64,000 bases of DNA from Anaerosalibacter massiliensis. GTDB lineage: Bacteria; Bacillota; Clostridia; Tissierellales; Sporanaerobacteraceae. Under the pieces are notes generated by a model, which saw only the letters and a list, made by a program, of their open reading frames with translations, searched no databases and was not told where the DNA came from. Every line of letters starts with the position of its first letter. The first letter of the stretch is position 1. The position numbers and the translations under genes were made by a program. The stretch is taken from positions 1 to 64,000 of the forward strand of contig CCEZ01000008.1 of the NCBI GenBank assembly GCA_000751555.1. The letters run 5' to 3'. Positions 46,205-53,891 of the stretch are shown here, one piece after another.

Positions 46205-46577
46205 TTATGACCGTAAAGAGCACTTAAAACAACTTCATGCTGAAAGAAGGGCTAATACCCGCAAAAAAGTTGACGAGGCTATACAAAGGCTCATAAAGGC
46301 AAATAAGGCAATAAATTTTAATAGTGTGGCTCAAGAAGCAGGAGTAACTAAAGCAACTTCATATAATAATGCTGACATCAGAGAAAGCATCGAAACATTA
46401 AGACATCAGCAATCACAAGTACCTACTCCTGCACAGGTTAAAAGAGAAATGGATAAAAACAATAAAGATGCCATTATTGCAAGTCTTAAAAGAAAAATTA
46501 AGAAATTGGAAGAAGAAAATAAGCAATTAAGGAAGCAAGTTAAAATTAGTTATGCCGATATTTATAAAAAGTTATAA
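46197..46577 (+). CDS. Tn554 TnpC-like protein (DUF6262)
   Basis: 126 aa from the ATG at 46197 (AAGGTG upstream); a GTG at 46188 is possible. An N-terminal helix-turn-helix-like part (NSVAQEAGVTKATSYNN, IRESIETLR) is followed by a C-terminal coiled coil (LKRKIKKLEEENKQLRKQ). This pattern is that of the accessory transposition protein TnpC. It overlaps the tail of the tnpB remnant as in intact Tn554-family elements. The ORF is intact, but its partners are not. Confidence 0.8.
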   Translation: MSNYDRKEHLKQLHAERRANTRKKVDEAIQRLIKANKAINFNSVAQEAGVTKATSYNNADIRESIETLRHQQSQVPTPAQVKREMDKNNKDAIIASLKRKIKKLEEENKQLRKQVKISYADIYKKL

Positions 46578-46692
46578 ATACATAGTAAATAATAGTATAA
46601 TGTAGTTATAGGTTATTACGTATTTTTAGGTCAATGCGACATATGAAAGATATGAAACAATTTAATAAATAGTAATTTAAAAAGGAGGATAT

Positions 46693-47331
46693 ATGATGGT
46701 TAAAATACTGACAAGTGGATTTCCTAATGGGTTTCCCGATGATTTTATCAGGCTATTGAAGACATATATAAAAACAGGTATGAACTTCGTTTTTGTGGCT
46801 TCTGAATTTGAAAACATATATGAGAAAACGGATTGGTATTGTAATCACTTTTTAAAAATGTTTTCTGATTGCAGAATAACTTTTGATAGTGTAAATGTTA
46901 TAGATAGCAGAATGCCAAGAGAAACTGCACAAGATATGGTTAGAAATGCAGATATTTTATGGCTCGCAGGCAGCGATACACCTACACAGTTTGCTTATTT
47001 GGAATCTTACGGGCTGATACCATGTATCAGAGAACAAAAAGGTGTGATTATCGGAATGAGTGCAGGTTCGATAAATATGACAAAAACGGCTGTGTGTACA
47101 TTAACTTGCGAACATGATAAACAGGAAATATATGAAGCACTCGGATTAGTTGAATTTTCGGTTGAGCCCCATTTTGATAAAAATAATATAACCGACGAGT
47201 TACTTGTGCTTTCCGAAAAATATCCATTGTATGGAATATGTGATGACGGTGCCATTATATGCACGGATGACAATACTTTGTACATAGGTGATGTATTTTT
47301 GATAGATAACAGACATGTAACTCGAGTTTGA
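46693..47331 (+). CDS. Peptidase S51 (peptidase E-like) protein
   Basis: 212 aa. A class I glutamine-amidotransferase-like fold has the nucleophile elbow GMSAGSINM and an earlier LWLAGSDTPTQ segment. It matches peptidase E-type enzymes, which cleave N-terminal aspartyl dipeptides, but the specificity is not certain. Codon use is richer in G and C than in its neighbours (for example GCAGGCAGCGATACACC), and it adjoins the Tn554 remnant, so it is probably acquired. RBS AAAGGAGG. Confidence 0.85.
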   Translation: MMVKILTSGFPNGFPDDFIRLLKTYIKTGMNFVFVASEFENIYEKTDWYCNHFLKMFSDCRITFDSVNVIDSRMPRETAQDMVRNADILWLAGSDTPTQFAYLESYGLIPCIREQKGVIIGMSAGSINMTKTAVCTLTCEHDKQEIYEALGLVEFSVEPHFDKNNITDELLVLSEKYPLYGICDDGAIICTDDNTLYIGDVFLIDNRHVTRV

Positions 47332-47454
47332 CAAATTCCAATTTGTAGATTTGATGTAACATAATTTTATATTTAGTTCTATCATATCTTTTATATTATG
47401 TGTATCAAAAGCTACAAACAAATTTATTAATAAGTTGCCCATAGATAATCTAAA

Positions 47455-47490
47455 ATAGGGACATATTATACATGTATAATATGTCCCTAT
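47455..47490. repeat. Perfect 36-bp palindrome between convergent genes
   Basis: Each half reads ATAGGGACATATTATACA, and the centre is CATG. It has no loop in DNA form. It lies between the S51 gene (+) and the GNAT-methyltransferase gene (-) and is flanked by A- and T-rich runs, so it can act as a bidirectional terminator. Confidence 0.8.
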
Positions 47491-47561
47491 AACTATTTTT
47501 CAATATTTATTTAAATTAAGTATTGATAAGAATTCTCTTACCGTTAGTTTTTATTAAACTA

Positions 47562-48704
47562 TTATTTATTTATGGTCAAAACGCCAGAACAATAAGATAG
47601 CTTCTTAAAATTAACTTTTAAATCTGGCAATAGCTTTGCCATTTGATCGGCTATAAGATAGTGTTCAGTATCATCCCATAAATCACTATCTTTTTCTTTT
47701 GCTATTAGTATTTCACTCTTATTTACAAAAGAAACATCTCCAAATACAATAATACCACTATCCTTTAAATTTCGAAGTATCATATGAATTAAACTTATTT
47801 TCTGGCTATCAGTTAGATGATGAATAGCATAGGTACTAATTACTGAGTCAAATATTACCCCATCTAACTCTTTAGGAAGACCTTTTTTAAAGTCAAATTG
47901 TATCAACTTCGCCTCTGGCATCTTCTTCTGTGAGATTTCAACCATTTTCTCTGAAAAATCAATTCCATAGATTTTATTGCCATCATCATATAATCTCTTC
48001 GTTAATACGCCTGTTCCAAAACCAATATCTAAAACTACTCCTTTATGTTTGCAAACTTTATTATAAACAGTATTTAGTACTTCTTCATATGATGCAAAAG
48101 GATATTGATTATTTTTGTCTGATATTTCTACATCTTTGTCATAATTTTCTGACCATAAATCAAATCCTGTGCTACTTAACAATTCAGCATATTGACTCTC
48201 TGATATATTTTTACGCATAAGTATGGAACCATATTCATCTTGTCCATCAATTTGAAATCCTTGTTTCTTCCAAAAGTTTTTATTTCTATTATTAGATATA
48301 TTTAAAACAAAATACCTAGCTCCTCGTCTTATTTCTCTTTTACTAAATTCATAAAAAATTTTTGTTCCCAATCCCTTATTTCTATACTCTGGAAGAATGC
48401 AGAAATCAATAATAAAACATTCTCCGTCTTCAGATAAATAGGTGCAATAAGATACAAAGCCTATTATTATATCATCTTTTATAAAGAAAAGCGGAAACAC
48501 AGTATCTTGTTTTCTTTGAAATAATTTATTCATATCACTACGATATTCATCTGAAAAAAACCATTCTTCATCCTCTTTAGTTATAGGTTCTCCTAGTTCA
48601 TCGTTTGGAATTATATCTTGAAGCATATATTGGTCCCTCATTTTCCAGAACTCAGCTAACTCTTCCTCCGATTTAATCTTTTTAATTATAATTTTATCTG
48701 TCAT
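47562..48704 (-). CDS. GNAT acetyltransferase fused to a SAM-dependent methyltransferase
   Basis: 380 aa. Residues ~1-165 are a GNAT domain (FCILPEYRNKGLGTKIFYEF is the acetyl-CoA loop). Residues ~175-380 are a class I methyltransferase of the YrrT type (FDLWSENYDKDV, VLDIGFGTGVLTKRL, STYAIHHLTD). The acceptors are unknown. The ATG at 48704 follows GGAGGGTAAG; the ATG at 48716 lies over that RBS. A leader ORF (48733-48789) and mutually exclusive pairings around the RBS suggest control by translational attenuation. Confidence 0.87.
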   Translation of the reverse strand: MTDKIIIKKIKSEEELAEFWKMRDQYMLQDIIPNDELGEPITKEDEEWFFSDEYRSDMNKLFQRKQDTVFPLFFIKDDIIIGFVSYCTYLSEDGECFIIDFCILPEYRNKGLGTKIFYEFSKREIRRGARYFVLNISNNRNKNFWKKQGFQIDGQDEYGSILMRKNISESQYAELLSSTGFDLWSENYDKDVEISDKNNQYPFASYEEVLNTVYNKVCKHKGVVLDIGFGTGVLTKRLYDDGNKIYGIDFSEKMVEISQKKMPEAKLIQFDFKKGLPKELDGVIFDSVISTYAIHHLTDSQKISLIHMILRNLKDSGIIVFGDVSFVNKSEILIAKEKDSDLWDDTEHYLIADQMAKLLPDLKVNFKKLSYCSGVLTINK

Positions 48705-48708
48705 CTTA

Positions 48709-48754
48709 CCCTCCATTTAATTTTATTGGAGGCTAGTTTTGAGTGATACCTCCA
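48709..48754 (-). promoter_or_regulatory. Candidate translational attenuator (three competing 6-nt segments)
   Basis: On the minus strand TGGAGG (48754-48749), CCTCCA (48732-48727) and TGGAGG (48715-48710, the Shine-Dalgarno of the fusion gene) follow one another. The middle segment can pair with the first or with the RBS, but not both. The first segment lies inside the leader ORF. Confidence 0.55.
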
Positions 48755-48789
48755 TTCACTTTTAAAATTATTATTCTGTTATTTTTCAT
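48733..48789 (-). CDS. Leader peptide of the GNAT-methyltransferase gene (18 aa)
   Basis: ATG at 48789 with AAAGGAGTGATTCTTT upstream. It encodes an 18-residue peptide (MKNNRIIILKVNGG, then ITQN) ending 28 bp before the main start. Its spacing and RBS resemble regulatory leader peptides. It overlaps one arm of the pairing segments described for the attenuator. Confidence 0.55.
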   Translation of the reverse strand: MKNNRIIILKVNGGITQN

Positions 48790-49065
48790 AAAGAATCACT
48801 CCTTTCAAATCTATTTACATAATTCTTATAGCTTGACAATTTTGTAGATAAGTACCCTACAAAAACTATATATCATTCAGTACTTTAATTCAATTTAATT
48901 TTTTGTACTCTTTTCCATAAATCTCGACATATAATTCTATAATATATGATCAAACAACTCAATTTTATCTAAATTACTAGCAATCATATTCCAGAGGTTC
49001 TATAATAAATTCCATAGAACCATTAAACAAAATATTCATATCTGATTAAAATTTAAAAAATAAAA
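48790..49065. other. Intergenic region upstream of the leader peptide
   Basis: AT-rich DNA with one hairpin (48840-48847 with 48857-48864: TTTTGTAG and CTACAAAA) on the leader side. No clear -35/-10 pair with good spacing was found, and no ORF with an RBS was seen. Confidence 0.5.
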
Positions 49066-49105
49066 GGCTACTTTAAAATTATTTATAAATAATTTTAAAA
49101 TAGCC
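49066..49105 (-). terminator. Terminator after the 11-mer repeat protein gene
   Basis: A 19-bp stem (49066-49084 with 49087-49105) with a single mismatch, followed on the minus strand by a T-rich run. Confidence 0.85.
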
Positions 49106-49131
49106 CTCTTTAATATCTTAAAATATTTTAT

Positions 49132-50160
49132 CTAAACCAATACAGGATCACTAACTGAACTATCAATATGCTTTTTAGAGTCTTTATATATTTGTGCAAC
49201 TTCATCATAGCCTTTATTTATTACATTTTTTGTACTGGCAACTGAACTTTTTACAGTATTAGCTATATCTATACTTGCTGCCTTTACCTCGGATGCTATA
49301 GTTTTTACCGAATTTACTATTTCTCTTCCAACTGATACTATAGCATTCTTAACTGTTTTAATCTTAGACTCTGATTTTTTAACAGTATTTACTATATTAT
49401 TACAATGCTCTTTAATATTCTTATAGCCAGTTGAAAAAGTATTTGGTATTCTCTTTATAGGTTCCTTAATAGAATCTACACCTACTTTTATAAAGCTTAC
49501 AGTTTCTATTCCTTTTTTCAAAATTCCATTAGTAGGATTTTTTATTGCTGCCGTAACATTAGTTGCTGTAAGTCCAACTTTGCCTACTATTTCAATAACA
49601 TCCTCACCTATAGAAACTGCTGTTTTTAATGTTTCTCCAACTATAGATGTAGCAGAACTTACAACCTCTCTTGCAGCTTGTTCCAACTGTGAAACTGTAG
49701 TAGATACTTCTTTATATGTATTACATACTAGTGAAGTAGTTTCCCTTGTTTTATCAGCAACTGATTTAGAAACATTTTTTATGCTTTTACCTATTGAATT
49801 AAATCCATCTTTAATAGTATTTGAAACTAAAAACACTGTATTCTTAACGCTTTTACCTATAGATATTGCTGTTTTTTTAACATTTTTAATAGTACTTATC
49901 CCTATAGATAAGGATTCTGATATTGAATTTAAAGAGGAACTTACGGAGCTTTTAGTTGTATCTTTCACCTTAGCTACAACCTCTTTAGTATCAATAGTAT
50001 TTTTCACAACTAATTCCCTGTATTCATCTTCAACTGCTTTAATATTATTATCTACTATGTTTGTTTTACAATTATTATTATTCATCTTTTTGGTTTCTGA
50101 TTTATATATATTATTATTTATAGAATTTAAACTATTAATACTATCAGAACATCTTATCAT
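49132..50160 (-). CDS. Amphipathic 11-residue repeat protein
   Basis: 342 aa with no family recognised by name. From about residue 60 to 335 the sequence runs in an unbroken 11-residue period: KKTAISIGKSV, KNTVFLVSNTI, KDGFNSIGKSI, KNVSKSVADKT, RETTSLVCNTY and so on, about 24 units. Lysines start the units and small or hydrophobic residues fall at fixed places. This is the pattern of amphipathic 11/3 helices that lie on lipid or granule surfaces (perilipin, LEA and synuclein-like proteins). The ATG at 50160 has AAAGGAG upstream; the TTG at 50169 is rejected. It is 22 bp downstream of a CBM48-like gene. Confidence 0.75.
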   Translation of the reverse strand: MIRCSDSINSLNSINNNIYKSETKKMNNNNCKTNIVDNNIKAVEDEYRELVVKNTIDTKEVVAKVKDTTKSSVSSSLNSISESLSIGISTIKNVKKTAISIGKSVKNTVFLVSNTIKDGFNSIGKSIKNVSKSVADKTRETTSLVCNTYKEVSTTVSQLEQAAREVVSSATSIVGETLKTAVSIGEDVIEIVGKVGLTATNVTAAIKNPTNGILKKGIETVSFIKVGVDSIKEPIKRIPNTFSTGYKNIKEHCNNIVNTVKKSESKIKTVKNAIVSVGREIVNSVKTIASEVKAASIDIANTVKSSVASTKNVINKGYDEVAQIYKDSKKHIDSSVSDPVLV

Positions 50161-50182
50161 AGTTCTCAACTCCTTTTTTTAA

Positions 50183-50866
50183 TTAATATGTTATTTCTCC
50201 TTGTGAAGAATATGAGCTTGTCTCTGATAATGTAAATTTGTCCTCTAAAATAAATTCTCCATCTATAAATAGCTTCATTGTCCAAACTCCACAAGGGTAT
50301 TGTCGTGTCTTATCCTCTAAATCCATCCAAAACCACATTTTTATTGGTTTATTCTCTCCCGGTGGTGTAAATAAATTGTTCTCTGTAATCTGAAATAGCT
50401 CTTTTTTCGGAGTATACCATGCTGTTGTCACTGTATGCAATCCTGTTACATTGATAAATTCAAATCTTGTCACTACTTTTTTATCTAGCAAAACATTGAA
50501 ATTTTTCTTATTGGTAACAACTTCTTCATTCAAAATTGAATTTATATTATATTTATCCATATGTACTGTATATTGAGTATTATTATAAAGTCGTTGACCT
50601 TGATCGTTAATAATAATTACTGACCAAAGTTCTTCGTTATCATCTGGAAAGTATATATTAGCTGTTGGATCATTAAGCTTTAATTCTCCATTAATAAGAA
50701 ACTTATATTTATGCTCTCCTGGTGGAAGATCGCAATCAAAAATCCATTTATTGTTTTCTTTTCTCATTAATCCTCTTTCAGAATCATAATTATTAAATTC
50801 TCCTATAACAGATATTGTATCTATAGTTATATACTCATTCTCTTCATATTCAAAATTTGTTTTCAT
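50183..50866 (-). CDS. CBM48/AMPK-type glycogen-binding-like protein
   Basis: 227 aa without signal peptide or membrane segment. Residues ~15-85 resemble a CBM48 (AMPK-beta) domain: VIGEFNNYD, KWIFDCDLPPGEHKYKFLI and NDPTANIY keep the tryptophan and the KYKFxIDG-like strand. Residues ~125-220 look like a second beta-sandwich (FEFINVTGLHTVTTAWYTP, YPCGVWTMKLFIDG). It may bind alpha-glucan. It is the first gene of a two-gene unit with the 11-mer repeat protein. RBS AGGAGG. Confidence 0.75.
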   Translation of the reverse strand: MKTNFEYEENEYITIDTISVIGEFNNYDSERGLMRKENNKWIFDCDLPPGEHKYKFLINGELKLNDPTANIYFPDDNEELWSVIIINDQGQRLYNNTQYTVHMDKYNINSILNEEVVTNKKNFNVLLDKKVVTRFEFINVTGLHTVTTAWYTPKKELFQITENNLFTPPGENKPIKMWFWMDLEDKTRQYPCGVWTMKLFIDGEFILEDKFTLSETSSYSSQGEITY

Positions 50867-51148
50867 GGCAATCCTCCTATCAGATATTTTAGTAAATATT
50901 CTAATAATTCTTCAACCATCTTTCTTATTAATTATATCGGCAAATACTCTAATTTCTTAAACATATTTATAAAGTATCTATAATATGTATAAATATTAAG
51001 TGTCCTAGTCCCATATCACAACAAATAAAAAGTTAGTGAATTTTATCCAAAATTAAAGAGTCAATTCACTATACAACTGCCCCTCATTTATTTTTTGAAG
51101 CCAGACTCAAACTGTCAATAAAATTTATTATATATTACAATACATAAT
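50867..51148. other. Intergenic region between the CBM48-like gene and the kinase gene
   Basis: AT-rich. It holds arms TAGTGAATT and AATTCACTA about 20 bp apart near 51030-51075 and no ORF with an RBS. The upstream promoter of the CBM48 unit is presumably here, but no convincing boxes were found. Confidence 0.5.
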
Positions 51149-51193
51149 AAAAGAAATAACACAGAGGAATCGTCCCTCTGTGTTATTTCTTTT
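51149..51193. repeat. Dispersed hairpin repeat, copy 5 (overlaps a stop codon)
   Basis: Arms of 19 bp (51149-51167 with 51175-51193) surround the family core ACACAGAGG...CCTCTGTGT. The right arm includes the stop codon and last lysine codons of the kinase gene, so the repeat or its extension reaches into coding DNA. It can terminate that gene. Confidence 0.82.
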
Positions 51194-52100
51194 TTACCAT
51201 ATCAGCAATAGCATAATTAGGTGAATCTGTAATTGTTTTAATATTTTTCTTGAAACGTTCATATCTGGAGTAGCAATAGTCTAGAAAATCATCGCCATTA
51301 TAGTGTCTAATCATAGCCCATACCATCCAAAGTAAATCCTGTGCCATCATATAGCACTTTATTTTTAATATTTCTTCATCTGTTGGAAATTGACCATAAT
51401 AATCTAAAAGGAGATATTGAATTGCATCTTCAGTCAATCTAGATTCAAGGATATAGGAAGCTATATCCCAGCTTGGATCATTCATTCCAGAATACTCCCA
51501 GTCTATAAGATAAGTTTTCCCATTTTTATCAACTACAAAATTTTCAGGTACTGTATCATTATGACAGGGGACAGAAATTGTATTCTTAATATTTTTTTGC
51601 ATGAAATCAATTAATTCTTCCTTTAATATGCCATAGTCAAAGAAAAAAACACCATTAAGCTTTTCAACAATTTGTTCATATTTATTCAATTCTACTTGCC
51701 AATCGAAGGAATTAGGAAAGCATTTTTGACTAGAGTGAATTTTTTTCATTATAGCGGAAACATTTCTTAGATTTGTAATGCAACATGGATCAATTTGACC
51801 AATGTTTTTACTGTCTTTAATATATACGCTAACCTTAATACCACTAACTTCGTCAAAATATACACACTCAGAATTCAAACCAATATCCAAAGCAATTTTA
51901 TTGTTAACTTTTTCAATTTTACGATCAATCATAAGATTAGCCATGCCACCTGGTTGTCGAACAACATATTCAGTTCCTTTGATATTCATAATATAATTGT
52001 AGTTAGTAAGTCCACCTGTAAAACGAGATTTATCAAATATTATACTATTATCATTAAAAATAATACGTAATTTTTTTTGTATTAGTTCTTCTATTTCCAT
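51183..52100 (-). CDS. Choline/aminoglycoside kinase family protein (APH/ChoK)
   Basis: 305 aa from the ATG at 52100, which has GGTGGA upstream; an earlier in-frame start at 52160 has no RBS. The kinase core is seen in FTGGLTNYNY, YVVRQPGG, the catalytic PCHNDTVPENFVV and the metal-binding LIDWEYSGMNDPSWDIA. The pattern is closest to choline kinases of the LicA type. It lies next to the microcompartment locus. It may phosphorylate choline or ethanolamine, but aminoglycoside or other sugar targets are not excluded. Confidence 0.83.
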   Translation of the reverse strand: MEIEELIQKKLRIIFNDNSIIFDKSRFTGGLTNYNYIMNIKGTEYVVRQPGGMANLMIDRKIEKVNNKIALDIGLNSECVYFDEVSGIKVSVYIKDSKNIGQIDPCCITNLRNVSAIMKKIHSSQKCFPNSFDWQVELNKYEQIVEKLNGVFFFDYGILKEELIDFMQKNIKNTISVPCHNDTVPENFVVDKNGKTYLIDWEYSGMNDPSWDIASYILESRLTEDAIQYLLLDYYGQFPTDEEILKIKCYMMAQDLLWMVWAMIRHYNGDDFLDYCYSRYERFKKNIKTITDSPNYAIADMVKKK

Positions 52101-52160
52101 AAATAATCCACCACACATATTTAAGTCAATTATTTTTCTAATGAAAAATATAATTGGCAA

Positions 52161-52519
52161 ACAAACATGCCAATTTATAATTCTCTAAAATCTGCTTTAA
52201 AGTTTATTATATCAATGATAACCCCAATAATCAACACCCATATAAAACAAAAACTTTTAATCTCTTGCTGTTGTCAAAGGTTATTAGAAGATTAAATAGA
52301 AGAAATCATATCTTTGAAAGTTGATATTGTACAAGAAGTCCAATATTGTACAATATTGGATTTCAACTGGATACAATAGTACTAAAACTATATATTGAAT
52401 CTACAATAAATCAGTTATTCTTTATGGTATCATTAATACTAATAATCATTATTCACCTGTTAAAAATCAGTAAAATTGATTAAAAAATATAGAAAATAAA
52501 ATGATAGGAGGGCAGAATA
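52161..52519. other. Divergent regulatory region between the kinase and the alcohol dehydrogenase
   Basis: Apart from the palindrome at 52340-52361 and the partial copy at 52325-52336, only AT-rich DNA is seen. No ORF has an RBS. No promoter with 17-bp spacing stands out, which would fit a promoter that needs an activator. Confidence 0.5.
52340..52361. promoter_or_regulatory. 22-bp palindrome with an upstream half copy
   Basis: TCCAATATTGTACAATATTGGA is read as two 11-bp arms around TA. A partial copy, GATATTGTACAAG, lies 8 bp to the left (52324-52336). The arrangement suggests tandem binding sites for a dimeric regulator, perhaps the AraC-type response regulator encoded at 55087-55848. Confidence 0.6.
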
Positions 52520-53659
52520 ATGGAAGACAAATTCAAACTAAAATCCAAGGTTTACTTTAATATGGAATTCACACAATTTTTAGAACAAGTTTCTGGTTCT
52601 CGGGCATTTATTGTTTCAGATTCAATCATGGAAGAACTAGGATATCTTCAAAAAGCAGTAGATTCACTAAATAACGCTGGAATAAATTCCGTTACGTTTA
52701 CAGGAGTTCGACCTGATCCAGATATTAATGTAGTTGCAGAAGGAATGAAATTATATAAGGAAAGCAATGCAGATGTTTTGATTGCAATTGGTGGAGGTTC
52801 TACTATTGATACTGCCAAGGGAATAATATATTTTTCATGGCATTTAGAAAACACAACAAATGACAAAATGAAAAAACCGTTGTTCATTGCTATTCCATCT
52901 ACAAGTGGGACAGGCTCAGAAGTAACAGATTTTACTGTTATTACCTCCCAGGGGGAAAAGGTATGCATTGTAGATGATTTTATTGCACCAGATATTGCAA
53001 TACTTGATTCTACCTGTATACAACATGTTCCTCAACATGTAGTTGTAGATACTGGCATAGATGCTTTAGTTCATGCTATAGAAGCCTATGTTTCTGCGAA
53101 TGCAACTGACTTTACAGATGCTCTTTGTGAGAAAGCAGTTAAGCTAATTTTTGAAAACATCAAAACAATTTACAATGACATTAAGGATTCTAATGCTAGA
53201 GATCGTATTCAAAATGCTTCATGTATGGCAGGAATAGCATTTACAAATACTGGCCTTGGCATCAATCACAGCTTAGCTCATGCTATGGGTGGAACTTTTC
53301 ATATATCCCATGGTCGATCTAATGCACTTCTACTTAATGCAGTAATAGAATATAATTCTAATTTAGAAAGAAGTATCAACGAATATGCTGCTAACAAATA
53401 TGCAAAACTGGCAAAAATTCTACAACTTCCAGCTCGAACAAATCGTGAGGGAACTGTGAATTTCATACAAGCTTTAAGTGAATTAAAAAAATATCTAGGT
53501 GTCGAAGAAAGTATTCGAGCTCTTGGAATTGATCAAGATGAGTTTGAAAGCTCTTTAGAACATATGGCTGAAGCTGCATTGGGCGATAGATGTACTCCTA
53601 CTAATCCTAGACAACCTTCTAAAGAAGAACTAATACATATTTATCAAAAATGCTATTGA
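52520..53659 (+). CDS. Iron-containing alcohol dehydrogenase (EutG/PduQ-like)
   Basis: 379 aa group III alcohol dehydrogenase. The NAD site is marked by GGGSTIDTAKG, and the metal site by DALVHAIEAYVS and HSLAHAMGGTFHISHG. Microcompartment loci use such enzymes to regenerate NAD+ while reducing the aldehyde to alcohol. It lies on the opposite strand from the shell operon but close to it. RBS AGGAGGG. Confidence 0.92.
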   Translation: MEDKFKLKSKVYFNMEFTQFLEQVSGSRAFIVSDSIMEELGYLQKAVDSLNNAGINSVTFTGVRPDPDINVVAEGMKLYKESNADVLIAIGGGSTIDTAKGIIYFSWHLENTTNDKMKKPLFIAIPSTSGTGSEVTDFTVITSQGEKVCIVDDFIAPDIAILDSTCIQHVPQHVVVDTGIDALVHAIEAYVSANATDFTDALCEKAVKLIFENIKTIYNDIKDSNARDRIQNASCMAGIAFTNTGLGINHSLAHAMGGTFHISHGRSNALLLNAVIEYNSNLERSINEYAANKYAKLAKILQLPARTNREGTVNFIQALSELKKYLGVEESIRALGIDQDEFESSLEHMAEAALGDRCTPTNPRQPSKEELIHIYQKCY

Positions 53660-53687
53660 TAAATATTAAATAATAGAAAAAATTGGC

Positions 53688-53716
53688 AAGGGGCAAAAAC
53701 ATAGGTTTTGGCCCTT
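53688..53716 (+). terminator. Terminator after the alcohol dehydrogenase gene
   Basis: AAGGGGCAAAA pairs with TTTTGGCCCTT with one mismatch and a 7-nt loop. Confidence 0.65.
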
Positions 53717-53891
53717 TACCTATTTCACCCGTTCTACTCAATTTATACCAATATATGGAGACTAGTCAGTTTTTACATTGTAAATATATTTTACATATAG
53801 TATAATAAATATGTGAAATTTCAATAGTTAGCCCTTTACTATGTAAAGGAGCGGGGATAATACCAAAATCTAGAAGAGGTGCATTACAAGC

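Noticed and set aside
49580-50182. Long plus-strand ORF of 200 aa opposite the 11-mer repeat gene
   Set aside because: It is a shadow of the repetitive gene, hydrophobic by complementarity, with no RBS.
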